20,409 nt of DNA from a virus: positions 1 to 20,409 of the IMG/VR virus record IMGVR_UViG_3300021139_000197; one strand, 5' to 3'. The position numbers were made by a program, and so were the translations under genes. Shown piece by piece: positions 6,688 to 15,100 of this stretch; positions within the stretch are counted from its first letter, which is position 1, and the number at the start of each line of letters is the position of its first letter. The notes under the pieces were generated by a model, which was not told the DNA's origin, searched no databases, and worked only from the letters and a program-made list of their open reading frames with translations.

Positions 6688-6901
6688 TTGCTATCTCCTG
6701 ATTGATGACGTTCTTATATCCGCCCCATAGGACGTAATCGGCTGCGCCAGTCTGATCTTCGGTGGGGTAACGAATCTCAGTCCAGACGTTGTTCTGTCTT
6801 AAAAGTGTGATACCGCGGTCTAGGCGAAAGCGGATAAACAATCGTCCGCCACCGGCTGGACCTTCGGAGGTCGTAGGACCAGTGAAGTAATACTGAGTCA
6901 T
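6620..6901 (-). CDS. Small head-tail-region protein after the capsid gene
   Basis: A 93-residue protein, mostly beta with aromatic residues: an N-terminal YYFTGPTTSEG, then GGRLFIRFRLDRGITLL, VWTEIRYPTEDQTGAADYVL and a GGYKNVIN segment. Small proteins of this type, with a Y-x-G-G motif after an aromatic strand, follow the capsid gene in many actinophages and are usually left as hypothetical. A capsid-decorating or connector role is possible. The ATG at 6901 follows AAGGAG on the minus strand. The last 68 bases overlap the start of the next gene in another frame. It has no Cys. I cannot name a function from sequence alone. Confidence 0.7.
   Translation of the reverse strand: MTQYYFTGPTTSEGPAGGGRLFIRFRLDRGITLLRQNNVWTEIRYPTEDQTGAADYVLWGGYKNVINQEIANELTAAGYGDYIIPINEWPYTS
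6695..6699 (-). promoter_or_regulatory. Ribosome binding site deciding the start of the 172-aa gene
   Basis: AGGAG on the minus strand, seven bases from ATG 6687. It lies inside the 93-aa gene and supports a start that creates a 68-base overlap between the two genes. The next in-frame ATG (residue 40) would remove the overlap. Confidence 0.6.
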
Positions 6902-6925
6902 GGCACTCCTTGGTTAATAGTCTGT

Positions 6926-6962
6926 TAATTAAAAGGCCACAAGGCTGGGGGTTTACCCAGCC
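6926..6962 (-). terminator. Terminator-like hairpin after the major capsid gene
   Basis: On the minus strand GGCTGGG and CCCAGCC form a 7-bp GC-rich stem with a six-base loop (arms at 6956-6962 and 6943-6949), followed after eight bases by TTTTAATT. It lies about 25 bases after the capsid stop, where partial termination would keep capsid expression above that of the downstream genes. The T-run is displaced from the stem, so it may be leaky or may act as a 3' end stabiliser. Confidence 0.6.
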
Positions 6963-6986
6963 CTGCAGTCAATCAATTACTAGTGG

Positions 6987-8177
6987 TTACACGTAGTCAA
7001 TGCTTGATGATGATTCGACACGGTAAAGTGACTCTTGACGATAGATCGCCCAGCCGCCTACTCCGTACCAACCAAGTGGACGCTGACGCATCAACTTATC
7101 AACGACCGGACCGATCACAACGTGGAATTCTTCGGCTACGGCTTCAGACAGAGCTTGCTGTCCTGCGAAGTAGGTGTTGAATACCTTTGTGACTGGTGTT
7201 ACGGTTACTGTTGCACCTGATGTGACACCAGCTGATGTGACAGCGTTAGATAGTGTCCAGATGAGTCCTGTTGCATCGATTGCTGTAACAGTTGTAGAAG
7301 CAGCAATACCTGTAGCAGCAACCTGATCTCCGACGTTGATTGACAACGCACCGGAAGTTGATGATGTTACAGCGATTGTTGTAGCACCTGAAGCAGCTGA
7401 TGTTGAAGTAGCTGTTGTCCAAGTAGACTGTGTAGCACCTGTCTTAGCTGAAAACATACGAGGTGACTCGATGTAGTACGCACCTTCGTACGAACCAATT
7501 TCGCCAGCCCAGATCTCATCTGCAGCTTGGTACTCGTGTGGCTGACGCCATGATCCAACGCCTGTTTCAGAGCGGAGATCAAGGGCAACCTCTGGGTGGA
7601 TGTACGCAGCGTACATGTTACCCTTGCGAGGAATTGCCTTGTTTGTGCGTAGCTTAGCTGTGACCTTACGGGCAGTAGCTGAGTTAAATGTTGAAGAAGA
7701 AGTCAATGAAGCAGTTGATGTAGCTGATCCCGGACGAAGTACGTTTGTACCTGCAGCGAGAACATTCTGAGCAACTGTATCGATCGAGTCTGCCATGTTG
7801 AACGCGATGATGTTAGCGATAGCTGGATCTACGTCAGCAAGGCTGAAGAGTTCCAACGCACGTGTTACGAGCACTGCGTTACCATACTCGGCAAGAGTAA
7901 TGGTTGTGTATGTTGGTGTAGCGAGCGCTACTGCATCCGGATCAACTGTCTCTGTGAGAGAGTTGGTCTGTTGTGTCAAGTCAACGTAACGTTGCAATAC
8001 AACAGATGAGCCCGGGATGCTTTGACGTGCTGGTGTCTTATCCGCAATGTTACGGATAAGAGGTTGAGCACGGAGCTGGAATTCGATAAGGCGATCATAC
8101 GCCTTCTGAACTAAACCAGCACTTCCGACTGTACCGCCAAGACTGGTCGAGCCAGTATTTGTATAAGCGTTAGCCAT
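6987..8177 (-). CDS. Major capsid protein, N4-gp56-like, with inserted beta-rich domain
   Basis: A 396-residue protein that forms the shell. The N-terminal half carries the pattern I associate with N4-gp56-type coat proteins: AYDRLIEFQLRAQPLIRNIA (26-45), the extended-loop-like SSVVLQRYVDL (57-67), SLTETVDPDAVALATPTYTT (73-92), AEYGNAVLVTRALELFSLAD (96-115) and NMADSIDTVAQNV (127-139). Further on come YAAYIHPEVALDLR (189-202), EIGSYEGAYYIESPR (226-240) and the C-terminal VIGPVVDKLMRQRPLGWYG. Between about residues 245 and 330 lies a Ser/Thr/Ala/Val-rich insert (TTIAVTSSTSG, NVGDQVAATGIAASTTVTAI, TLSNAVTSAGV) that looks like a separate beta domain, probably displayed on the capsid surface. The gene has the best ribosome binding site seen here and is followed by a terminator-like hairpin. 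It contains no Cys. The fold class (HK97) follows from established knowledge of the family. Confidence 0.88.
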   Translation of the reverse strand: MANAYTNTGSTSLGGTVGSAGLVQKAYDRLIEFQLRAQPLIRNIADKTPARQSIPGSSVVLQRYVDLTQQTNSLTETVDPDAVALATPTYTTITLAEYGNAVLVTRALELFSLADVDPAIANIIAFNMADSIDTVAQNVLAAGTNVLRPGSATSTASLTSSSTFNSATARKVTAKLRTNKAIPRKGNMYAAYIHPEVALDLRSETGVGSWRQPHEYQAADEIWAGEIGSYEGAYYIESPRMFSAKTGATQSTWTTATSTSAASGATTIAVTSSTSGALSINVGDQVAATGIAASTTVTAIDATGLIWTLSNAVTSAGVTSGATVTVTPVTKVFNTYFAGQQALSEAVAEEFHVVIGPVVDKLMRQRPLGWYGVGGWAIYRQESLYRVESSSSIDYV

Positions 8178-8181
8178 GTTG

Positions 8182-8189
8182 CACCTCCT
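8182..8189 (-). promoter_or_regulatory. Strong ribosome binding site of the major capsid gene
   Basis: AGGAGGTG on the minus strand, followed by CAAC and the capsid ATG at 8177. It is the closest match to the full anti-Shine-Dalgarno sequence that I noticed in the window, as expected for the most abundant virion protein. Confidence 0.75.
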
Positions 8190-8212
8190 ATAAGGTTAGA
8201 GTTGGGTTGTTA

Positions 8213-8704
8213 TTAAAAGTTTCCGCTGCGAATCATTTCGAGCAGTTCGGCTTCGCTAGCATTAGCGACCCTTGCTGCAATATCTTCGTCACGGCCGGGT
8301 GTTACTGCACCCTGCGTAGCAATGTCCTGCTGGCGTAATGCCGCACGGTCAATTTGCTGTTGAGGGTCTGCCTGCTTTTGCACAGTCAACCCAAAAAGAT
8401 CCGCATTATCATCGAGCCAGTTATTGACTGACTCCTCGTTAACGCTGTCTAAATCTTTTAGGATAAGTCGTGCCGCTTTAGGACTGACACCCTGTTGATC
8501 AAGGACTTTATGAACGATCTGCTCGCGCTGTACTTTGGATACTGACTCAAAGCGCTCAGCGAGGTCTTTGTTCTCTTTCTCTTTTGCTCGAAGTGCTTTA
8601 CGCAACTTCTTAACAAGGTCATCACCGCTAGATGAATTGTTGTTATTCAAGCTCTGATCTTCGAGATCAAAGTCATCTTCATCGTCCCAATCGTTTGTTG
8701 CCAT
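8213..8704 (-). CDS. Scaffolding-like protein
   Basis: A 163-residue, strongly charged protein directly before the capsid gene, the usual place for a scaffold, which guides coat assembly and then leaves the shell. Residues 1-17 are very acidic (DDEDDFDLED), followed by an Asn/Ser-rich linker. Residues 29-62 are a likely coiled coil (LVKKLRKALRAKEKENKDLA onward). Residues 65-105 contain LDQQGVSPKAARLILKDLDS and a conserved-looking NNWLDDNADLFG. The C-terminus ends with a short amphipathic helix (ASEAELLEMIRSGNF) that could bind the coat protein. It has no Cys and no serine-protease motif, so it is not an obvious fused protease. The identification rests on charge, coiled coil and position rather than on a sequence family. 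Confidence 0.75.
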   Translation of the reverse strand: MATNDWDDEDDFDLEDQSLNNNNSSSGDDLVKKLRKALRAKEKENKDLAERFESVSKVQREQIVHKVLDQQGVSPKAARLILKDLDSVNEESVNNWLDDNADLFGLTVQKQADPQQQIDRAALRQQDIATQGAVTPGRDEDIAARVANASEAELLEMIRSGNF

Positions 8705-8827
8705 AGCAACCGTTCTCCCATTCTGTTATGTGTATCGCAGACCGCACGGACCATTCGGGGAAATGACGTGGCTTCTACTACCGGTCTATGTACGCTATCT
8801 CTGCCGGTGTGTGAGATAGGATTCTGT
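8705..8827 (-). promoter_or_regulatory. Intergenic gap with inverted repeat ahead of scaffold and capsid genes
   Basis: This is the longest gene-free stretch in the window. It holds an inverted repeat CTATCTC (8795-8801) and GAGATAG (8813-8819) with an 11-base loop, directly downstream of the 447-aa gene. No T-run follows, so it does not look like a simple terminator. It may be an mRNA end, a processing site or part of a promoter region for the highly expressed scaffold-capsid pair. I see no convincing -35/-10 pair. The scaffold start at 8704 is preceded by GGGAG about ten bases upstream. Confidence 0.4.
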
Positions 8828-10171
8828 TTAGAACTTACCTTGCATTGACTTTCTCAAGGTTTGGACGTTAGGGTTAATGCCTGATTGACCTTGGAAGTTA
8901 GCGGTTTCATAGGCGCTAAGCTTTTGTTGGGTTAGGGCTGCTTGTCCGTTGTTCAGTAGGTATTGCTGTTCGGCACTCTGCTGGTTGTAATTCAAGCCAG
9001 TCTGATTGCCGTAGATGTTAGAAATGTTGGTAGCTGCAGGAAGCACATTGGCTACTTTGCCAAAGCCTGTCTGGGCTGTGGCTTGGGTAACGCCAGCTCC
9101 ATAGAGAGCTTGGCTGTTAGCCACTGTGTTAGCCAGTCCTTGACGAGCAGCTTCAGCACCGATCTGTGAAGATCCGACTTGCTCTTGAAGCAAGGTGCTT
9201 GAGATCGTAGGATCCAATACATGGGCTACCATCTGCTGTGGGCTGATGCCGTAGTACTGCTGCAAAGCTGCGGTATAGTACGGATCAGCGTTAGCTACGC
9301 TAGCCTGTGCTAGGTTGATACGAGATTGAACCTCAGAGGTGCTAAGGTCAGAACCGATAAGGTTGCCGATAGCAGCTTGCGTGTAGTACTGAGGTGGAAG
9401 TCCAGCATCCTTCATCATGCCTGTGATCTGGTTCTCGTAATCGAGGTAATCAGCAGGGGACAAAACGTTAAGTCCAGCTTTAAGACGCTGAGTGTTTCCT
9501 GAGAAACGAGTCATGTAGGCTTGGCTGGTCTGAAGATCAAGGCTGATAGCATCGGAACTCATGCCACCCATGGCATCGTTCTTGATGATTGCTTGCAGGG
9601 CAGCTGATGATGAATCAAGCTGACCAGTTACAGGATCTGTTTTGTAGATACCGTAAGAAGTAAACAAAGCGTTAACCGTGTCGTAGACACTTTGACGCTG
9701 TGTTTGTACACCAGCATCTAAGCCTGAAGAAGTACTGACGTTAGTTGTACCATCTGAGTATGTGATGGTGGTTACATCTTGCCCTTGAGCGTTAACCGAT
9801 GTGCTACTGCCAACCACTGTCTTGCCACCGTTACCAGCAGCGGAAGAACCAGCAGCGGAAGAACCGCCACCAGAAGATGAGCCAGTGCTATACAATCTCC
9901 AAGAACCGCCACCGCCTGCGCTGCTAATCCATGTATATGTGTATCCCGGAGGAGCTACAGGTTGAGTGCCACGGTCAGAAAGATTGGGCGAAGTAGACGC
10001 AGCAGGTGTTGAAGTAGCAGCTGGAAGACCCATTTGCGCTAGGGATGCATTGATTGCAGCCATGTCTGAGGCATTAGATGCCATAGCAGCTTGGTTATTT
10101 GAAATCTGTACGGCTGCTTGTTGAGCTGGAGTTTGGTAATCTAATTGAACCGCTTGCTTGTTAGTTGCCAT
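8828..10171 (-). CDS. 447-aa structural-type protein with central Gly/Ser linker
   Basis: Residues 1-55 form an Ala/Gln/Asn-rich helical leader. Residues 65-95 contain PVAPPGYTYTWISSAGGGGS, followed by a Gly/Ser linker (about 96-118) and a short beta segment (VTTITYSDGTTNVS). Residues 155-375 are helical, with GLPPQYYTQAAIGNLIG, YYGISPQQMVAHVLDP and GAEAARQGL. This arrangement (Gly-Leu, Tyr, a stretch of helices, then Gly-Ile-Ser and a conserved LDP) matches a family I remember from actinophage genomes and partly parallels the 346-aa protein. The last 70 residues are Gln/Asn-rich. There is no Cys. The gene starts in a TAATG overlap with the 346-aa gene and is the last of the block; a gap of about 120 bases follows before the scaffold gene. 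Probably a virion protein working with the giant protein; no catalytic motif is visible. Confidence 0.8.
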   Translation of the reverse strand: MATNKQAVQLDYQTPAQQAAVQISNNQAAMASNASDMAAINASLAQMGLPAATSTPAASTSPNLSDRGTQPVAPPGYTYTWISSAGGGGSWRLYSTGSSSGGGSSAAGSSAAGNGGKTVVGSSTSVNAQGQDVTTITYSDGTTNVSTSSGLDAGVQTQRQSVYDTVNALFTSYGIYKTDPVTGQLDSSSAALQAIIKNDAMGGMSSDAISLDLQTSQAYMTRFSGNTQRLKAGLNVLSPADYLDYENQITGMMKDAGLPPQYYTQAAIGNLIGSDLSTSEVQSRINLAQASVANADPYYTAALQQYYGISPQQMVAHVLDPTISSTLLQEQVGSSQIGAEAARQGLANTVANSQALYGAGVTQATAQTGFGKVANVLPAATNISNIYGNQTGLNYNQQSAEQQYLLNNGQAALTQQKLSAYETANFQGQSGINPNVQTLRKSMQGKF

Positions 10172-11211
10172 TAGGTTGCCACTCCAAAGTCTTTAAGAAT
10201 GCCGTGTGCGATACCAGTGACTGTGTCACGGGCGTTGTTCGTGTACTGCCAACGAGGGTCAGAACGAAGGTTCTGTTGGAACTGCCACATAGATGTGGGA
10301 GTCGCAGTACCGTCTGGTCCGATAGTCGTACCTAAGGCTTTTTGAATTGTTGGATCTTTTGAGAAATCAATAGATGCAGGATCTAATTCAAGAATGCTGC
10401 CCATTTGCTGAACATAAGGATCAGCGATCTGCTTCATGGTCATGCCTTTGTCGATCAGCCCAGCAAATCCTGAGTATTGGCTTTTAGCCATATCACGAAG
10501 ATGTTGCTGATAAGTCTCAATGGTTGCACCAGAGCTAGGGTCATTAACCGCATTGGCAGCCGAGGTAATGTAATCATCGCCTACATTGACACCCATGTCT
10601 TGAGCTGTACTACGAAGGCTTTGCTCAGTGGTGATACCAGCACCGGCAGTAATAGGGATCTTGGAGTTGACTGCAGTCTGAGTGATCTTAGACTGAAGCT
10701 TGGTCTGGTAATCAGATGATCCGTAAACGCTTGCATCAAAGGCTTGGTACATCGAAGCTGTGACAAGATCATTAAGATTCTTGTCATCAGGAAGGGTATA
10801 GCCAAGCTTGGTAGCCTCTGCTTGAATGGCTTGCTTGCGGATTTCAAAGGCAGCCTGATAGTTAGCAGGGTTTGTGAACTGGGCTTCAGCGGCTAGAAGT
10901 CCTTGACCGCCATTGGCTTTGTACCAGTTGCTAGATTGAAATAGGGTATTAAAGTTAGTTGGGTCAGAAGACTGAAGGTAACCCTTATCAATGGCTGTCT
11001 GAAGCACCCAGCCAAGAGATCCTTTAGGGGAATACTTCTTGCCAGTGGTAGGGTCTGTTACATCGTCTTGATGCCAGAAAGCATAGGCTCCGGAGTATTG
11101 ATTCTGGAGGATGTTAGATGTGGCATTGATGCCTTGGAGTAAACCGCCTACTGCATTTTCAGTAGCTGTTGAGGCAGAGGTGTTTGCTGGTGTTTTAGCT
11201 TTGTCAGCCAT
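10171..11211 (-). CDS. 346-aa structural-type protein with C-terminal LRSDPRW motif
   Basis: After a short polar leader (residues 1-25) the protein is mostly helical. Residues about 40-110 contain YSGAYAFWHQDD and the segments GSLGWVLQTAIDKGYL and LFQSSNWYKANGG. Residues 252-290 hold LIDKGMTMKQIADPYVQQMG followed by an LELDP segment, and residues 310-343 hold QFQQNLRSDPRWQYTNNARD followed by an amphipathic helix ending KDFG. I recall the combination of ADPY, LELDP and LR-DPRW-T-NA from a family common in actinobacteriophages, usually annotated as hypothetical or minor structural. There is no Cys. Overlapping TAATG junctions at both ends tie its translation to the 321-aa and 447-aa genes. It is probably part of the same virion subassembly as the giant protein. 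Function otherwise unknown. Confidence 0.8.
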   Translation of the reverse strand: MADKAKTPANTSASTATENAVGGLLQGINATSNILQNQYSGAYAFWHQDDVTDPTTGKKYSPKGSLGWVLQTAIDKGYLQSSDPTNFNTLFQSSNWYKANGGQGLLAAEAQFTNPANYQAAFEIRKQAIQAEATKLGYTLPDDKNLNDLVTASMYQAFDASVYGSSDYQTKLQSKITQTAVNSKIPITAGAGITTEQSLRSTAQDMGVNVGDDYITSAANAVNDPSSGATIETYQQHLRDMAKSQYSGFAGLIDKGMTMKQIADPYVQQMGSILELDPASIDFSKDPTIQKALGTTIGPDGTATPTSMWQFQQNLRSDPRWQYTNNARDTVTGIAHGILKDFGVAT

Positions 11212-12176
11212 TATACTCCTGCCATATTAGATGTGGCTAGCTTCTGCATCATGTCGAATGCAGTACCAGCTGCGGTGTAGGCGTTGTATTCACCTGATTG
11301 GCGAATCGAATTCTCTACGAATTGGTTCTCAGTAAGGTCATTGCTTGTTGAGTTGTAGGTCTGACCAGACTTAACACGGGATACTGTTCCGCTAGTTGGG
11401 TTAGTAGCCGGGGTATAGCTGGTAGAACCCGTCTCATTCATGGTTGGGTTAGCAGCGGCATACTTGAGGTATGCGTTGCCATAAGCAGCCAGTTCTTGAT
11501 CACTAGCCTTGCGTCCCATGAACTGAAGGAATAGATCGTTAACCACGTTATTGCTAGCCACGACGTTAGGCTGATCACGGCTGACACGGCTGTAAGTGCT
11601 GTTAGCAAAGTAAGGGCTAGAAGCAATGGAATCTTGCTGTCCCATAAATGCTCTAATGTCTACAGGAGCACCTTGGCTAAGACCAGATGTAGGGTTGCTA
11701 GCCTGTTGCATAGCCCCTTGAAGGGCTGTTGCATCGGCTGTAGTGAACTTAGAACCTAGCTTGAGTTGGTAGTTCTTGATGCCAGCAGCATCGTAGTAAC
11801 CGCCAGCTGCTGCGTTCGTACGCAGAGCATCAGCCATGTTCTGGTTAGCTGACAAGAATAAAGAAGCCATGTAGGTAAGACCGTCAACTGTAGATGGCAA
11901 AGGCTTACCATCTGATCCAACCATTGTCTTGCCGTTAGGCATCTTGGTTGGGTATTGAGCTGTCTTCCAAGCATTGGTAGCTGAAGTCGTTGTACCTGTG
12001 GTAATAACACCACCAGTATCTGCAGCAAGACCTGCAGGAGCAGTGCCTGTTGTAGTTGTCTGGGTGTTTCCTGTGGTAGTGGTTTGGCTACTGCCACCCA
12101 TAGTACCGGGACCAAGACCTAACGCTCCAGCAGCTTTGGTATCTGTAGTAGCTGAACTACGAGCAAATTTAGCCAT
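11211..12176 (-). CDS. 321-aa structural-type protein with GR-x-AS motif
   Basis: Residues 1-70 are a low-complexity Thr/Gly/Ala leader with repeats such as TTTTGNTQTTTTGT, probably flexible. Residues about 211-243 hold NDLFLQFMGRKASDQELAAY, a pattern (F-x-x-GR-x-AS-x-x-E) shared by a group of actinophage proteins and loosely like DUF4214-type repeats. The C-terminus (about 285-315) has NQFVENSIRQSGEYNAY and then an amphipathic helix, which resembles the C-terminal end of the following 346-aa protein. There is no Cys. The gene is joined by TAATG overlaps to the giant gene before it (12176) and to the 346-aa gene after it (11211), so the products are probably made together and act together. 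A virion or ejection component is the likeliest role. No enzymatic motif is seen. Confidence 0.8.
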   Translation of the reverse strand: MAKFARSSATTDTKAAGALGLGPGTMGGSSQTTTTGNTQTTTTGTAPAGLAADTGGVITTGTTTSATNAWKTAQYPTKMPNGKTMVGSDGKPLPSTVDGLTYMASLFLSANQNMADALRTNAAAGGYYDAAGIKNYQLKLGSKFTTADATALQGAMQQASNPTSGLSQGAPVDIRAFMGQQDSIASSPYFANSTYSRVSRDQPNVVASNNVVNDLFLQFMGRKASDQELAAYGNAYLKYAAANPTMNETGSTSYTPATNPTSGTVSRVKSGQTYNSTSNDLTENQFVENSIRQSGEYNAYTAAGTAFDMMQKLATSNMAGV

Positions 12177-15100
12177 TACTTCACTTCCTCAATAGGTCCA
12201 AAAGTAGATTGATAGAACTTCTTGTAGAAGCCCAAGAAACGCGGATCGGCTTTAGATGTAGGCGTTCCCATGGCAATCGCCACTGCCTTATCACGCATCT
12301 TCTGAGTATCAGCAGCCACTGTGTTGATGTCCTTGGTTGTATTGATCTTATTTAGGACTACGGTTGCTTGATCAAAGAATGATTGATAGTTGGCATAGTT
12401 CCAGTCGTTAGACTGATCCAAGCGGTTCATTGTCTTGGTAAGAGCATCATTCTTTAGTTCATAACCAGCTGTGCTTCCGCCAGCTTCATAAGCTGGATAG
12501 AGCAAACCAGCGTACTTCTCAATACTTGAAGCATTGATTTTAAGGTTTTCGATTGTACGTGGAATGTAGGTTCCAGCTGGAAGTGCTTGAGCCCATGTCA
12601 ACTTACGGCTAATAGCCGGAGCCAAGTAAGACTTAGCCAAGGTAACAAAGTCAAGACCTTGCTGAACTTGTCCTAGATCGCTAGTCGTGTTTGAGTAGTT
12701 AATAGCACGACGAGGAGGATTCTTGAAGATGTCAGAGTTAACAAAGTTAGCGAAATGCTGTGCTTCGTTAAGGATCTTAAGCCATCCGGCTTGTGCCGTT
12801 TCTGGCAAAGTTCCCTGACCCCATACGTTCTGACCAGTCTCTGGGTTGTAACCCACAAGCAAAGCGTTCAACTCTGACCATGCTGGAATCAAGCCCTTAA
12901 GGAGCTTGGTAGCCTGTGAAGCGTTATCAGAGGTAATAGCCTGCGGCGCGAACATGTTCAAGATGGTGTTGATGTACTGAGAGTTAATACCACCAAACTG
13001 TCCTAGACCAATTCCATGGTCAAGGGCGTTCAGTTGCTTAAGCTCTGTAATCAAAGCAAAGTTCTTATCTAGCCAGTTACCGATAGCGTTGTTTTTATTG
13101 AAGGCAAATTCATGCCCATCAATCTTGACGCCATGCTGATATACCTGTAAAGCCTGATTAAGGATTGCTGCTTTACCTGTGTTATCTAGGATGTAACCAC
13201 CGATGTTGCGGTAGAGAGTCTTGTTAAATGAGAATGGATAGAAGACTGTAGCGATGCTCTTCTCAAAGGCGGTACGATCTCCGTAGCCGTTGATTTTCTC
13301 AAGTTTGCCAGCAATCTCTTCGTCGCTAAGACCCATCTCTTTGAGATGTTGGGCTTGCCACATCATGCTGTGCAAAGGATTGTAGAAGTTGAAGATGTCA
13401 CTTTTAGCCAATGTGCCGTCAAGCTCACTAGCGCCAGACATCTTGCTACCAAATTCCTCTGGGATCAAGCGCTTGGTAAGATCAAATGCATCCTGCAAGC
13501 GACCTGTACGCATCAAAGATAGGTAAGGGTTAGCAGTCGCAGGGATGCCTTCTAAGGCAGCCTTAAGGTTAGTCTTAACCATACGACGGATACCAAATAG
13601 TGGGTTCAGATCAAAGCGGAACTTATCGCGTAGAGCGATCATGTTCTGTCCTAGACCAGCTGTGGCATCAAAAAGACCCCAACGAGCTGAAGATTCTCCA
13701 GCAGGTAGCGCTGTCTTACCCATGAATGACATAGCACCCTTGGCAATACCAGCGGTAGAAGCACGAAGTACATCTTCAACTTTACCTAAGCCTACGTAAG
13801 TAGCCTTCATCTTTGCATCAGATGCAAGGATATGGGTGATAACCGCGTTAGCTGTAGCACGATCCATCAAAGGAAGTTCGTATCCAAGCTTGCTATCTGG
13901 GTTGATAGGCTGCATGAGGATCTTGCGCATGCTTGCAGTGCTGAGATTGTTGACAGTAGTCTCAGCGCTTTTAGCAAGCTGAGCCTTAGTGCGCTGTTCT
14001 GCACGAGCTGTCTCAATTGCAGTTTCATCGCCAGAAGCGAGAAGCTCTGCATTGGCAGGATCTTCATTAAATATCTTGTCGGTCATAGGTGTAGCGCGGT
14101 TGTAAACAACGCTGAGTGCACGCTTAGGAATGGTCATCGCATCTTGGAAGATGTGACCTACTTTACCTAGCTTTGCACCTTCTTTAGCCGCACCTTGTGA
14201 GAGCAGGTTCAGTACATCGCGTCCGTTCATATTGAACGGTAGCTTTGTTCCTGTCTTCAAAAGCCATTCATCGATAGCCGCTGCGCGTTGAGCACGGCGT
14301 ACTTCAAAGACGTTAGTGTCCTTGATAGCATCCATGCCTAGACCTAAGCCACGGGCTGCATTACGGATAGCGTTGTTGTTGTCTTCGACAACGTGTGGAG
14401 GAATGATCGACTTCTCATAGGCATGACCGATGCCGGTACCTAGAGCTGGACGCCATCCATGAGCCTTAACAGCCTCCCAAGCATCATGTGCTTCCTGAGG
14501 AGCGTTATCAAGAAGAGATGCCTCTGAAGCCTGTGTTTGTGAGCGCTTCCAAAGTGCGTACATCATCTGGATTGGATCTTCTAGAAGAGATACTGTCTTA
14601 GGAGACATACCTAGCTTCTCGGCAAGAGCCTGACCTTGCTTCCAGATTTCATGTTCTTTACCACCGATAGGCATAGGTTGCAGAGCATGAGGAGCCACTT
14701 CTGGGGCTACGTTATTTCTAGCTTCCATCTCAATAGTTGAGAACATGTTAGCTACTTCTTGGTCGTGACCAAGCTTTGAGTATTTGCTAGCCATCTTGCG
14801 TACAGCGTTCTGGATGTCTTGTTGAGTCTGGTATTCCGGACCAACAAATCCAAGCTGTCCACGTCCCACAACGTTATTGTGGAAGATAGTGCTAGGCATA
14901 AAGCTATCTTTGGCAAGTGCTGGATCTACGCGTACCTTGACAGCAGTGGCTGCTTCAGGCTTAATAACATGAAGGGTCTTGCCATCCTTGTTCATGTACT
15001 TGAAACCAGAGGATTCAGTCTTGCTCATCGCATCGCGTGTTACTGCAGCGATACGCTGATCTACTTGCTGCTTGTTAAGCTTGCCAGCAGCTGTAAGCGC

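Noticed and set aside
13545-14170. Plus-strand open frames of 84 and 112 codons opposite the giant gene
   Set aside because: They lie wholly within the giant gene on the other strand, show no domain, and have no supported start signal.
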